Below, in pieces: positions 43,189 to 52,362 of a DNA stretch of 64,000 nucleotides. Both the position numbers and the translations under genes were made by a program. The DNA comes from Acuticoccus sediminis (GTDB taxonomy: Bacteria > Pseudomonadota > Alphaproteobacteria > Rhizobiales > Amorphaceae): positions 930,001 through 994,000 of the forward strand of contig NZ_QHHQ01000001.1 of the NCBI RefSeq assembly GCF_003258595.1. Reading direction: 5' to 3'. Positions within the stretch are counted from its first letter, which is position 1, and each line of letters opens with the position of its first letter. Below the pieces are notes generated by a model. It was not told the DNA's origin, did no database searches, and worked only from the letters and a program-made list of their open reading frames with translations.

Positions 43189-44625
43189 TTACGCTGTGGT
43201 CGCTCGTGTGCCCTCTGTCACAGACTTGTGTTCTTTTTTTTCGTTTGACGTAGCAGAAGGTGGCGGAAGTTGCGCGGGGGCGGACGAAGGTGTCCGCTCG
43301 GCGATCTTCACGGACCGGGCCAGCCGCGTGACGGCCGGCGCCACGGCGATCTTTCCCTCGTTGACGAAGGCTTCGTGGTTCTTCTCCACCTCGGAGAGGA
43401 CGTAGCGGTAGTTGACCATCATCCCGTGGGCGCTGGCGATCCCGCGGGGCGAGACGTCGCCGCCGAAGTTGATCTGCTCGAGCCGTGCGCCGTTGCCGAG
43501 GTGGAAGCGGGCCACCGGGTCGCGCGGCCGGTTGTTGTCCTTCACCTCCAGCAGGTAGTGGGCCGTCAGCGGCCCGAAGGCGGCTTCGGCGGACTTCGCC
43601 TGGGCGGTGTTGTTGATCCAGTTGTCCGCCAGCTCCTCCAGCAGGCCGCGCGTCGTGTCGTCGACGGCGCTGGTCGGGCGCGCCGCCTCCTCCTTCAGCC
43701 ACTTGGCGAAGCCCGGCACGGGGGAGAGGGTCACGAAGTTCTTGAGGTTCGGCAGCTCGCTCGCGAGGTCCGTCGCCACCTGCTTGATGAGGAAGGAGCC
43801 GAAGGAGATGCCCCGCAGCCCGTCCTGGCAGTTGGAGATGGAGTAGAAGACCGCGGTCGTCGCCGTCTGCGGGTCGATCGGCTCGCGGTTGCCGGACAGG
43901 ATCGGGCCGATCGCGCGCGGGATGTCGGTCGTCAGCGCGACCTCGACGAAGATCAGCGGCTCGTCGCCGAGGCGCGGGTGGAAGAAGCCGAACAGGCGGC
44001 GGTCCGGGACGTCGATCCGCCGCCGCAGCTCGTTCCAGTCGGTGATCGCGTGGACCGCCTCGTAGCGGATGATCTTTTCCAGGATCGCCGCCGACGTCTG
44101 CCAGTTGATCTCGCGCAGCATCAGGAAGCCGCGGTTGAACCAGGCCGCGAACAGGCGCTTCAGGTCGTCGTCCACCGGGGCGAGGTCCGGGTGGTTGCCG
44201 AGACGCTCGACCAGCTCGCAGCGCATGGCGACGAGCGCCTGCGTCCCGCCGGTCACCTGGTTGAGGCGGCGGAAGATCTCCACGCGGCGCGGCTCGGCGG
44301 CCCTCTGCAGGTCCTTGGCGGTGGTGCCCGACGGCTTGTCCAGGTAGGCCTGCGCGGCGGCGGCGAGGCGCTCCGGCTCGGGCCCGTAGTCCGCCGCGAG
44401 GGTGCGGAACACGAAGGTGCGGCCGGCGCTGTCGAGGTCGCGGTAGGCGCGCAGAAACTCCGCCGCCCGCTCCAGCGAAGACGATTCGCCGCGTCCGGTC
44501 AGCAGGCTTTCGATGAGCTGTGCCAGATCCGCCCGGCTCGTCCGGCGCGGCTTGCGCCGCTCGCCGAAGATGCGCGTGTCGGTGATTGTCGATAACAGGT
44601 CATTGATGACGCTGGTCTGTCGCAT
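43189..44625 (-). CDS. Malonyl-CoA decarboxylase (478 aa)
   Basis: Converts malonyl-CoA to acetyl-CoA and CO2. The N-terminal helical domain (about 1-150) and the C-terminal acetyltransferase-like catalytic domain are complete, with INWQTSAAILEKIIRYEAVH, RLFGFFHP, EVALT, VFYSISNCQDGLRGISFG, the catalytic-Ser region TLSPVPGFAKWL and the His of ASAHGMMVNYRY. The last 50 residues are a low-complexity tail. It stands alone, divergent from the Nudix gene, which argues for a housekeeping role in malonate/malonyl-CoA balance. Confidence 0.93.
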   Translation of the reverse strand: MRQTSVINDLLSTITDTRIFGERRKPRRTSRADLAQLIESLLTGRGESSSLERAAEFLRAYRDLDSAGRTFVFRTLAADYGPEPERLAAAAQAYLDKPSGTTAKDLQRAAEPRRVEIFRRLNQVTGGTQALVAMRCELVERLGNHPDLAPVDDDLKRLFAAWFNRGFLMLREINWQTSAAILEKIIRYEAVHAITDWNELRRRIDVPDRRLFGFFHPRLGDEPLIFVEVALTTDIPRAIGPILSGNREPIDPQTATTAVFYSISNCQDGLRGISFGSFLIKQVATDLASELPNLKNFVTLSPVPGFAKWLKEEAARPTSAVDDTTRGLLEELADNWINNTAQAKSAEAAFGPLTAHYLLEVKDNNRPRDPVARFHLGNGARLEQINFGGDVSPRGIASAHGMMVNYRYVLSEVEKNHEAFVNEGKIAVAPAVTRLARSVKIAERTPSSAPAQLPPPSATSNEKKEHKSVTEGTRATTA

Positions 44626-44698
44626 GGGTACGCTCCCGCGCGGCGTGGCACAAAAGTGGCCTTAGGGTATAGCACTCTGCGGTTTGATGAGGATGCCG

Positions 44699-45289
44699 AT
44701 GCCCGAACAGAGCTATAGCGTCCGGCACGTGAAGACAGCCTACTCGGGCTTCATGACGCTGGACCTCTACGAAGCGACGATCGAACACGACGGGCGTACC
44801 ACCGAGATGGTGCGCGAGGTCCACGATCATGGCCACGGAGCCTGTGTTCTGCCGTTCGACCCGGTTCGCCGCACTTGCCTCCTCGTCCGCCAGCTCAGGT
44901 TGCCCGTCCATGTGGTCGAAGGCAATGGCCTCATTCTGGAAGCGGCCGCCGGCCTGATCGACCCGGAGGACGAGAGCCCGGCCGCGGCGGCACAGCGTGA
45001 GGCGGCCGAGGAGCTGCGCTACATGGTGCGCAATGTCCAGTCGGTGGGCACCGTGTACACGATCCCCGGCCTCGTCACCGAGCTGATGTACTGCTTCACG
45101 GCCGAGTATAGCGAGAGCGACAGGATCACCGAGGGCTTCGAGGCCGATCCCGACGAGGTGATCGAGGTCGAGGAGTGGAAGCTCGACGACCTCTGGAAGG
45201 CCTGGAAGGACGGCGCGTTGCGCGACGCCAAGGCGGTGATGTGCCTGATGGGCCTCAGGATCGACCGCCCCGACCTCTTCACCGTGTAG
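44699..45289 (+). CDS. Nudix hydrolase (196 aa)
   Basis: A NudK/ADP-sugar pyrophosphatase-like Nudix enzyme hydrolysing a nucleoside diphosphate linked to another group. The Nudix region GLIDPEDESPAAAAQREAAE keeps the REAAEE metal-binding core, but the glycine-to-glutamate spacing is one residue longer than the canonical G-x5-E, and the final Gly is Arg. The upstream half (VLPFDPVRRTCLLVRQLRLP) is typical of the sugar-nucleotide group. The start at 44699 has GAGG six bases upstream; several earlier in-frame starts back to 44684 exist. It is convergent with the DUF3422 gene, 9 bp apart. Confidence 0.85.
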   Translation: MPEQSYSVRHVKTAYSGFMTLDLYEATIEHDGRTTEMVREVHDHGHGACVLPFDPVRRTCLLVRQLRLPVHVVEGNGLILEAAAGLIDPEDESPAAAAQREAAEELRYMVRNVQSVGTVYTIPGLVTELMYCFTAEYSESDRITEGFEADPDEVIEVEEWKLDDLWKAWKDGALRDAKAVMCLMGLRIDRPDLFTV

Positions 45290-45298
45290 GCCGGCGCG

Positions 45299-46528
45299 TC
45301 AGGCGTCGTCGGCGTCCCAGCGGGCGCGGATCCGGCGCATGATCGTATAGACCGCGCCGGCCACGAAGGGCGCCAGGATGCCGAGCGCCACGTACTCCGA
45401 CACCGGCAGCACGTGGACCGCCTTCAGCGCCCGGACGGGGTAGGCGAGGAGGCCGAGGAGGTAATAGCTGATCGCGATGACCGACAGGCCCTCCACGGCC
45501 TCCGACAGGACGAGCTGGCGGTGCTGGCGCTCGTTCATGGAGCGCATGATCTCCTGGTTGGCCTTGTCCATCGAGACGTCGACCCGCGTGCGCAGGATGT
45601 CGAGGGCGCGGCCGATGGCCTTCGACAGCTCGTCCTGCCGCCGCTCCGTCGAGGCGATGGTGCGCACCGCCGGCCCGAGGCTCGCGGTGATGAAGCCCGA
45701 CAGGGTCGCCCGTTCCTCCAGCTTGACCTCGAGGAGGGCCTCGAGGCGCTCCTCCACCAGCTTGGCGTAGGCGGTGCTGGCGGCGAAGCGGTAGCTCGTG
45801 GCGGCGCGCATCGCCTCGGTCCGCGCCGACAGCTTCTGCAGCTTCTCGAGGATGTCCTCGTCGCTCTCCCGGCCCTCGGTAAGGGATTCGGTGACGTCGG
45901 CGAGGTCGCCCTCCAGCTTGTCGAGCACGGGGGCGAAGCGGCGGGCGACGGCGATGCCGATGAGGGCGAGCGTGCGGTAGGTCTCGGCCTCCAGAAGGCG
46001 CTGGATGCGCCGGCCGAGCTGGGCGGGGCCCATCTCCGCCACCGCGACCTCGATGGAGATGAAACCGTCCTCCTCCGGCCTCGCGGTGGTGGCGAGGACG
46101 AGATTGCCGCGCATGACGCCGCCGATGGTGTCGTCGCAGATCGGCCCCGGCTCGTCGACCAGGGACAGGCGGAGCGCGACCAGCAGCTCGGCGCTGTCCG
46201 GCGTGTGCGCGGCGATCTCGGCGATCCGCGCGGCCCCCGCCTCGGGTCCTGATGCCGAGATGAGGGTGAGGGACATGAACTCGGTGTGCGGCTCGAGCCG
46301 GACGGTGAGATCCCCGTCCTCGCGGACGGTGTGGGGCGCGGATGCCGCACTCTCCAGCCCGAAGACCGCCGCGTAAAGCGCGAGGCGCGAGGCGCGGTCC
46401 GGGGTGAGGAAGGCGAGGTGATGGAGCGTCGTCGGCACCGTCAACGGCAGAAAGGGCCGGTCGTGCGCTTCCTTGATCGCGGTGTCGCGGTCGGGGTGGT
46501 TGCGAAAGGGAAGGCGGCTCGCCGCCAT
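45299..46528 (-). CDS. DUF3422-family membrane protein (409 aa)
   Basis: A conserved proteobacterial protein of unknown function. Family features are NHPDRDTAIKEAHDRPFLPL, HHLAFLT and PHTEFMSLT in the N-terminal half, a long helical middle (SYRFAASTAYAKLVEERLEA, SMDKANQEIMRSMNERQHRQ) and two C-terminal membrane helices (VIAISYYLLGLLAYP and EYVALGILAPFVAGAVY). ATG 46528 is chosen because GAGGAG lies six bases upstream. Related proteins resemble metal-ion transporter scaffolds in layout, but no function is shown. Confidence 0.87.
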   Translation of the reverse strand: MAASRLPFRNHPDRDTAIKEAHDRPFLPLTVPTTLHHLAFLTPDRASRLALYAAVFGLESAASAPHTVREDGDLTVRLEPHTEFMSLTLISASGPEAGAARIAEIAAHTPDSAELLVALRLSLVDEPGPICDDTIGGVMRGNLVLATTARPEEDGFISIEVAVAEMGPAQLGRRIQRLLEAETYRTLALIGIAVARRFAPVLDKLEGDLADVTESLTEGRESDEDILEKLQKLSARTEAMRAATSYRFAASTAYAKLVEERLEALLEVKLEERATLSGFITASLGPAVRTIASTERRQDELSKAIGRALDILRTRVDVSMDKANQEIMRSMNERQHRQLVLSEAVEGLSVIAISYYLLGLLAYPVRALKAVHVLPVSEYVALGILAPFVAGAVYTIMRRIRARWDADDA

Positions 46529-46637
46529 GGTTGACTCCTCACCGTTTCTGCGCATCGGCGCCGCTACGGTGAGCCCGGCAACTCAAGATGGCAACAGGGC
46601 CAAGGGTCGGAGATCGGCCGGGCGAACCGGCGATGCG

Positions 46638-47399
46638 TCAGCTCTGCAGGCGCTTGACGATCGGCAGGAGGAAGCGGCGCGGGCCGTGCTGGGAGAAGAC
46701 CGAGGAGATGCGGTTCTGCCAGCCGGGGATCACCACGCGCTTGCCGGCCTTGAAGCTTGTCCAGCCGATGTCGGCCACCTGGCTCGACGGCATGCGCTTC
46801 ATGGCGCGGAAGAGCAGCGACCTGTCCATGCCGGAGACGGCGCCGAACTCGGAGTGCGTCGGGCCCGGGCAGAGGGCGCAGATGGTGACGCCCGTGCCGC
46901 GCACCTCCTCCGACAGCGCCTGCGAGAGGGAGAGCACGAACGCCTTGCTCGCGTAGTAGACCGAGACGCCGGGGCCCGGCAGGAAGGCGGCCGTCGAGGC
47001 GACGTTGATGATCCCGCCGTGGCGGCGTTCGATCAGCAGGGGCAGCACGCGGTGGCTGAGCTCGACCAGGGCGCGGATGTTGAGGTCCACCATGCCGAGC
47101 TGCGGCTCGAGAGGCGACTTGGCGAAGGGCCCGGCGTGGCCGAAGCCGGCGTTGTTGACGAGGACGTCCACCGGCCGGCCGTAGCGCGCCACCTCCGCCA
47201 TCAGCGCCTCGGGGGCGCCACGTTCGGTCAGGTCGAGCGGAACGACGTGGGTCTCGACCGGGAGCTCGGCGGCGAGGGCGCGCAGGCGATCCTCCCGACG
47301 GGCGACCAGGATGAGGTCCACACCATCGGCTGCGATCCGCTGCGCGAGAGCTTCTCCGATGCCTGACGAGGCGCCGGTGACGAGTGCGAGTTGGGCCAT
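46638..47399 (-). CDS. Short-chain dehydrogenase/reductase (253 aa)
   Basis: A classical SDR: cofactor motif TGASSGIG near residue 9, NNAG, the catalytic Ser in NVASTAAF and YYASK with the Tyr-Lys pair. ARRED after the second strand suggests NADP preference. The C-terminal tail (GPRRFLLPIVKRLQS) resembles the DltE/YbbO-like group. The substrate is unknown. It lies 109 bp upstream of the DUF3422 gene on the same strand. Confidence 0.88.
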   Translation of the reverse strand: MAQLALVTGASSGIGEALAQRIAADGVDLILVARREDRLRALAAELPVETHVVPLDLTERGAPEALMAEVARYGRPVDVLVNNAGFGHAGPFAKSPLEPQLGMVDLNIRALVELSHRVLPLLIERRHGGIINVASTAAFLPGPGVSVYYASKAFVLSLSQALSEEVRGTGVTICALCPGPTHSEFGAVSGMDRSLLFRAMKRMPSSQVADIGWTSFKAGKRVVIPGWQNRISSVFSQHGPRRFLLPIVKRLQS

Positions 47400-47504
47400 A
47401 GACGGCTACTTGCGCGCGGCACGCTCAGGGGCAAGGGTTTCATCTAGTTTACACGCCGAATTGTGCTGGCTCGCACGGTCGCCATGGCCGAAACGGCCTG
47501 CAGG

Positions 47505-48815
47505 TCAACGTGTGGTATCCGCTCCGGGACGGGGAATCGACGGGAGCGCGAGCCGGTCGCGCAGCGAGAACCACGTCATCGCCATCACCGCCAGCGGGCC
47601 GAGGAAGCGCGTGCCGCCGGGGAAGGGCGGCACGGGGAGGTGGGCGAAGACGTCGAGCTTCCCGGTGTCGCCGACGATCGCCTCGGCGATGACCTTGCCG
47701 GCGAAGGTGGCGAGGCCGACCCCCTGGCCGGAGTAGCCGACCGCGGCGTAGACCCCCGGCTCCAGCCGCCGGATGAATGGGCAGCGGGTGCGGGTGATGC
47801 CCAGCGTGCCGGACCACGCGGCGGCGATCGGCACGTCCCTGAGGTGCGGGTACACCTCGGCGAGGTAGGGCCGGACGATGGAGGCGACGTCCGCGGCGAC
47901 CGGGCCGTAGCTCTCCCCGCCGCCGAAGATCATCCGGTTTTCCGCGTCGACCCGGAAGTAGCGGATGACGGCGCGGGTGTCGGCGACCGCCTCCCCGCCG
48001 GGGATCGGGGAGACGTCGAGCGGCTCGGTCGCGGCGATGTGGTTCACCAGCGGCAGGACGCGCGTCTCGATCCGCGGCTCGAGGCCGGAGAGGTAGCCGT
48101 TGCCGGCGAGCACGACGGCGTCGGCGGCGATCACGTGCGCGCGGGCGCCGCGGCGGCGGACGGTGACGTCGACGCCGTCGCTGCGCGGCTCGAAGCCTTC
48201 CGCGGTGGTGTACTGGAAGAGGTGGGCGCCGGCCTTCTCCGCCGCCTCCGCGAGGGCCGTGACGAGCGCCAGCGGGTTGAGGTGGCCGCCGCTGGAATCG
48301 TGCACGCCGCCGACATAGCGCGTCGAGCCGATCGCCGCGGCGAGGGTGTCGCGGTCCATGATCTCGGGCGTGACGCCGTAGCGCTCGAAGAGGTGGTCGG
48401 CGTAGGCGCGCGACTCGTCGAAGGCGGCCTTGGTGTGGGCGGCGTCGATCAGGCCGGGGCGGAAGTCGCAGTCGGCTCCGAGCTCGGCGCGCAGCGAGTG
48501 GACGAGGGCGATCGCCTCCTCGCCGAGTTCCCAGAGCTCGTCCGCGATCGCTTCGCCGACGCGCTTGGTCAGCCAGATCTGGTCGCGCCGCTGGGCGGGA
48601 TGGAGCTGTCCGCCGTTGCGGCCGGAGGCGCCGTCGCCGATGCCCGCCGCCTCGACCAGCGCCACGGCGCGCCCCGCGCGGGCGAGGTGCAGCGCGGTGG
48701 ACAGACCCGTGAGGCCGCCGCCGATGATGACGACGTCGGTCCGCGTCGGCAGGTCCTCCGGCGCGGTCTGAGGGGCCGGGACGCTGGCATCCTCAGCGTA
48801 GACGGTATCGGACAT
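47505..48815 (-). CDS. FAD-dependent oxidoreductase, gamma-glutamylputrescine oxidase-like (436 aa)
   Basis: A DAO-family flavoenzyme with the FAD-binding VVIIGGGLTGLSTALHLAR near residue 28, GDGASGRNGGQ and C-terminal YSGQGVGLATFAGKVIAE. Overall layout matches PuuB/OrdL enzymes that oxidise gamma-glutamylputrescine to the aldehyde. It starts 9 bp after the glutamine-synthetase-like gene, which supports a polyamine-utilisation pair. The exact amine is not determinable here. Confidence 0.87.
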   Translation of the reverse strand: MSDTVYAEDASVPAPQTAPEDLPTRTDVVIIGGGLTGLSTALHLARAGRAVALVEAAGIGDGASGRNGGQLHPAQRRDQIWLTKRVGEAIADELWELGEEAIALVHSLRAELGADCDFRPGLIDAAHTKAAFDESRAYADHLFERYGVTPEIMDRDTLAAAIGSTRYVGGVHDSSGGHLNPLALVTALAEAAEKAGAHLFQYTTAEGFEPRSDGVDVTVRRRGARAHVIAADAVVLAGNGYLSGLEPRIETRVLPLVNHIAATEPLDVSPIPGGEAVADTRAVIRYFRVDAENRMIFGGGESYGPVAADVASIVRPYLAEVYPHLRDVPIAAAWSGTLGITRTRCPFIRRLEPGVYAAVGYSGQGVGLATFAGKVIAEAIVGDTGKLDVFAHLPVPPFPGGTRFLGPLAVMAMTWFSLRDRLALPSIPRPGADTTR

Positions 48816-48824
48816 AGGCGGACG

Positions 48825-50237
48825 TCAGACGTTGAGGAGCAGGTACTCGCGCTCCCACGGGCTGATGACGCGCATGAACGTTTCGTACTCGGCCTGCTTG
48901 ATGGCGCGGAAGGTCGAGACGAAGCTCTTGCCGAAGATGTCGCTCAGCGGCTCGCACTCCTCGAACAGGGTGACGGCGCCAAGGATGTCGCGCGGCAGGT
49001 CGAACGGGAGGGAGGAGGCCGACCCGTCGATCGGATCGTCGGGGTGCTGCCCTTCCTCGAGGCCGAGGAGGCCGCAGGCGAGCGAGGCGGCGATGGCGAG
49101 GTAGGGATTGGAGTCGGACGAGGGAATGCGGTTCTCCAGCCGCCGGGCCGAGGGCGGGCTGTGCGGCACGCGCAGGCCGACGGTGCGGTTGTCGTAGCCC
49201 CAGGAGACGTTGGTGGGGCTGGCCGAAAAACGCTCCAGCCGCCGGTACGAGTTCACGTACGGGGCGAGGATGCACATGACCGCCGGCAGGTACTTCTGGT
49301 GCCCGGCGATGAAGTAGAAGAACTCCTTCGTCGGGTTGCCCTCGTCGTCGGAGAAGATGGTCTTGCCGGTCTCCGTGTCGACGAGCGAGGCGTGGATGTG
49401 CATCGCCGAGCCCGGCTCGCCGGACATCGGCTTGGCCATGAAGGTGGCGTACATCTTGTGGCGCAGCGCGGCCTCGCGGATCGTGCGCTTGAAGAGGAAG
49501 ACCTGGTCGGCGAGGTCCACCGCGTCGCCGTGCAGCAGGTTGATCTCCATCTGCGCGGCGCCCTCCTCGTGGATGAGGGTGTCGATCTCCAGCCCTTGTG
49601 CCTCGGCGTAGTCGTAGATGTCGTCGAACAGGTCGTCGAACTCGTTGACGGCGGCGATGGAGAAGGACTGGCGGCCGATCTCGGGCCGTCCGGAGCGGCC
49701 GATCGGCGGCTCGAGCGGGTAGTCCGGGTCGGTGTTCGGCTTGACGAGGTAGAACTCGATCTCCGGTGCGACAACGGGGCGCAGACCTTTGCGCTCGTAG
49801 AGTTCGACCACGCGCTTCAGCACCTGGCGGGGCGCATGATCCACCGGGCGGCCGTCCTTGTGCCGGGCGTCGTGGATGAGCTGGGCGGCGGGGTCCGACG
49901 CCCACGGGACGATCGACAGGGTCGAGTAGTCCGGATCGAAGATCAGGTCGCCGTCGGTCGGGTCGTAGACGAATTCGCCGTCCTCGGGCGGATAGTCGCC
50001 GGAGATCGTCTGCGCGAAGATCGAGGTGGGCATCGTGATCGACGGGGAGCGTGCGAACTTCTCCGTCGGCATCATCTTGCCGCGCGCAACGCCCGCCTGA
50101 TCGGGGACGATGCACTCGACGTCCTGGATGCCGCGCGACTTCAGCCACTCCACCGCGGACTTGTGGTCCGGGACACCGCGCGCTCTCGCGTCGGAGTTCT
50201 CGAGCGCGGAAACGGAGGAAGGGGTCTTCTGGTCCAC
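48825..50237 (-). CDS. Glutamine-synthetase-family, gamma-glutamylpolyamine synthetase-like (470 aa)
   Basis: An ATP-dependent ligase of the PuuA/GlnA-III group that probably glutamylates putrescine or another amine. Segments include VPDQAGVARGKMMP, PEIEFYLVKPN with the metal ligand Glu, GAAQMEINLLHGDA, GSAMHIHASL, NRIPSSDSNPYLAIAASLAC and the PuuA-like C-terminus ISPWEREYLLLNV. The adenylylation tyrosine site of GlnA is absent. The start is GTG at 50237 with a weak ribosome-binding site. With the adjacent flavoenzyme it forms two consecutive steps of the Puu pathway; the aldehyde dehydrogenase and hydrolase are not in the window. Confidence 0.88.
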   Translation of the reverse strand: MDQKTPSSVSALENSDARARGVPDHKSAVEWLKSRGIQDVECIVPDQAGVARGKMMPTEKFARSPSITMPTSIFAQTISGDYPPEDGEFVYDPTDGDLIFDPDYSTLSIVPWASDPAAQLIHDARHKDGRPVDHAPRQVLKRVVELYERKGLRPVVAPEIEFYLVKPNTDPDYPLEPPIGRSGRPEIGRQSFSIAAVNEFDDLFDDIYDYAEAQGLEIDTLIHEEGAAQMEINLLHGDAVDLADQVFLFKRTIREAALRHKMYATFMAKPMSGEPGSAMHIHASLVDTETGKTIFSDDEGNPTKEFFYFIAGHQKYLPAVMCILAPYVNSYRRLERFSASPTNVSWGYDNRTVGLRVPHSPPSARRLENRIPSSDSNPYLAIAASLACGLLGLEEGQHPDDPIDGSASSLPFDLPRDILGAVTLFEECEPLSDIFGKSFVSTFRAIKQAEYETFMRVISPWEREYLLLNV

Positions 50238-50550
50238 GGAATTGCCATCTGGAGTTGCGCCCCGACGTCTGGGGCATCTCCTCCATCAGAACGCCTTGGC
50301 CGCGCATGTCAACGGGTTGCGCCGTCCGTTCCGAGTCCGCCGCAGGGCCGCGCGCGAGGGCGCCGAGTCGTTCGAAAAAGAAAAAATCGTTTTGTGCGAA
50401 TTGGAACCATGTTCGGGCTCAGCCATTTACTCACCGCGATGCAGCTGTGCGGCCAGCGCTAGTCATCAGACAGCGTAGTGCCGGCAGTGAGCATAGGGTC
50501 GGGGAGTAAAACTCCTCGGTATTACTGGACACACCACAAAAGGCACTGTC
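50238..50550. promoter_or_regulatory. Divergent intergenic region, puuA-like / PRC-barrel genes
   Basis: A 313-bp gap with an A-rich stretch near 50375-50400. It includes GGAGTaaaACTCC (50513-50525), a 13-bp palindrome 26 bp before the PRC-barrel start, which could be an operator. No convincing core promoter was assigned for either gene. Confidence 0.3.
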
Positions 50551-51288
50551 ATGTCTGCGAAGAAGAACCTTTGGCTTGCGACCGCGTCCGCTCTGGTGCT
50601 GTTCTCGGCAGCCCCTGTGATGGCGCAGAACGACTCCAATGTGACCGTCGTCGAGTCCGATGGCCCGGCCGAGCAGGCTGGCGAGGCGGTCGACAACGCC
50701 GCGTCCGCGACCGTCGACGCCGCTGACAAGGCTGCTGAGAAGACGGCTGAAGCTGCTGGCGAGGCTGCCGAGGAATCCGCCGAGGCGGCTGACGCGGCGG
50801 CCGACCAGGCCGAGCAGGCTGCCGACGCAGCCGGCGACGCCATGGACGAGGCCACCGAGACCGACACCGAAGAGGTTGCCGAGGGCACCCCGGTCGAGGG
50901 CCAGATCTTTGAACAGTCGGCCGACACCTATCTCGCGTCGACCCTGCTCGACGCCACCGTGTTCAACGCTGCCGACGAGGAAGTCGGCGACGTGAACGAC
51001 ATGATCATCACCTCCGACGGCAAGATCGAGGGTGTCGTGATCGGCGTCGGTGGCTTCCTGGGCGTCGGCGAGAAGAACGTCGCCATCGAGCTCTCGCGTC
51101 TCGAGATGACGCAGGACGAAGACGGCGACACGACGTTCATGGCCGACCTGACGGCCGAGGAGCTGAAGGCCGCGCCTGAGTTCCGCACGGCCGAGGACGC
51201 CGCCTCGGAGAGCGAGGCGGCTGCCGCCAGCGCCAGCGCCGGGTCCACGATGACCACGACGACGGGTGCGTCGACGCCGACGAACTGA
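50551..51288 (+). CDS. Exported PRC-barrel protein with Ala/Glu-rich linker (245 aa)
   Basis: A signal peptide spans about residues 1-25 (VLFSAAPVMAQ). Residues 40-105 are a low-complexity Ala/Glu/Asp segment with helix- and coil-forming repeats (AADKAAEKTAEAAGEAAEE). A PRC-barrel domain follows at about 120-205 (STLLDATVFNAADEEVGDVN, GKIEGVVIGVGGFLGVGEKN), then a Ser/Thr/Ala tail. PRC barrels bind RNA, protein or small-molecule partners; exported forms of this type are common in Hyphomicrobiales and have no established role. A good terminator follows the gene. Confidence 0.87.
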   Translation: MSAKKNLWLATASALVLFSAAPVMAQNDSNVTVVESDGPAEQAGEAVDNAASATVDAADKAAEKTAEAAGEAAEESAEAADAAADQAEQAADAAGDAMDEATETDTEEVAEGTPVEGQIFEQSADTYLASTLLDATVFNAADEEVGDVNDMIITSDGKIEGVVIGVGGFLGVGEKNVAIELSRLEMTQDEDGDTTFMADLTAEELKAAPEFRTAEDAASESEAAAASASAGSTMTTTTGASTPTN

Positions 51289-51317
51289 TCGGCGTCCACC
51301 AGTCGGGCAATAGGAAG

Positions 51318-51345
51318 AGGGGTCGCTCATGCGGCCCCTTTTTCT
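51318..51345 (+). terminator. Intrinsic terminator after PRC-barrel gene
   Basis: AGGGGTCGC (51318-51326) and GCGGCCCCT (51331-51339) form a 9-bp stem with one G-U pair and a four-base loop, followed by TTTTTCT. It lies 30 bp beyond the stop. Confidence 0.85.
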
Positions 51346-51374
51346 GTGTGCGCGGGGCTTTGCCGGCCCGGCCC

Positions 51375-52208
51375 TCAGGCGGCGCTCGCGTCGGCCTTGG
51401 GCGAGATGATCTGGCGGTGCGGGTAGGGGATCGACATGCCGGCGCCCTCCACCGCCTCCTTCGCGCGCTGCTGCAGCTCGCGCTTCATCGGCCAGTAGTC
51501 GTCCGCCGCGACCCAGACGCGAAGGACGAGGTCGACCGACGACTCGCCCAGCCCGTGCACGAAGGCGTTCGGCGCCGGTTCGGACATGATCTTCGGGTGG
51601 GTATCGGCGAGCTGGCGCAGGGTCTTCAGGGCCGTGTCGATCGGGTCGCCGTAGTCGATGCTGACGGGGATGTCGATGAGCCGGGTGGGGAAGACGGAAT
51701 AGTTCGTCACCGTCGCCCCCCAGACCTGCGAGTTGGGCATCAGCTTCTGCACGTTGTCGAAGGTCGCGAGCTCGGTCATGAAGAGCGTGATGGACTTCAC
51801 CGTCCCCGCATGGCCGGACACCTCGATGTAGTCGCCGATCCTGAACGGCCGCATCGCGATGATCATCACGCCCGCCGCGAGCGAGGTCAGCGAGCCCTGC
51901 AGGGCGAGGCCGATGGCGAGGGAGGCCGCGCCCAGCACCGCGATGAGGCTCGCCGTCTGCACCCCGGCGACGTTGAGGGCGACGATCAGCACGATCGCCA
52001 GCAGGCCGTAATAGAACAGCGAGGCGAGGAAGCTCTCGACGATCGGGTCGAGCCGGTCTGATCGCGCGAGGTAGAGGCCGAGCCACCCCTTGAGCCGCCG
52101 CGCCAGCCACCAGCCGACGATGAGGACGACGACCGCCGTCAGCAGATTGACGCCCTGGACGGCGAGCCAGGTGCCGATGGTGTCTAGAATGCTTTCGTTC
52201 TGATCCAT
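51375..52208 (-). CDS. Small-conductance MscS-type mechanosensitive channel (277 aa)
   Basis: A three-helix MscS channel of standard size. TM1 and TM2 lie within residues 15-85, the pore helix is VLGAASLAIGLALQGSLTSL, and the beta domain starts PFRIGDYIEVSGHAGTVKSI with LMPNSQVWGATVTNYS. The protein gates on membrane tension during hypo-osmotic shock. It is the second MscS gene in the window and unrelated in size to the one at 13089. A neighbouring small minus-strand gene ends 154 bp upstream. Confidence 0.94.
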   Translation of the reverse strand: MDQNESILDTIGTWLAVQGVNLLTAVVVLIVGWWLARRLKGWLGLYLARSDRLDPIVESFLASLFYYGLLAIVLIVALNVAGVQTASLIAVLGAASLAIGLALQGSLTSLAAGVMIIAMRPFRIGDYIEVSGHAGTVKSITLFMTELATFDNVQKLMPNSQVWGATVTNYSVFPTRLIDIPVSIDYGDPIDTALKTLRQLADTHPKIMSEPAPNAFVHGLGESSVDLVLRVWVAADDYWPMKRELQQRAKEAVEGAGMSIPYPHRQIISPKADASAA

Positions 52209-52362
52209 GCCGGGTCTCCGTGCTGTCCCCTGGGCTTAAGGGACGGAGCCCGGCAATGGCAAAACCCGGCGGCCCGATCCCCGTGAACCGGTCCCGGCGG
52301 ACGGGATCCAGGGTCCGCTGCGACGCGTCGGCGCGGGTGGGGCCAAGCGTCGCGCGCCGGGC

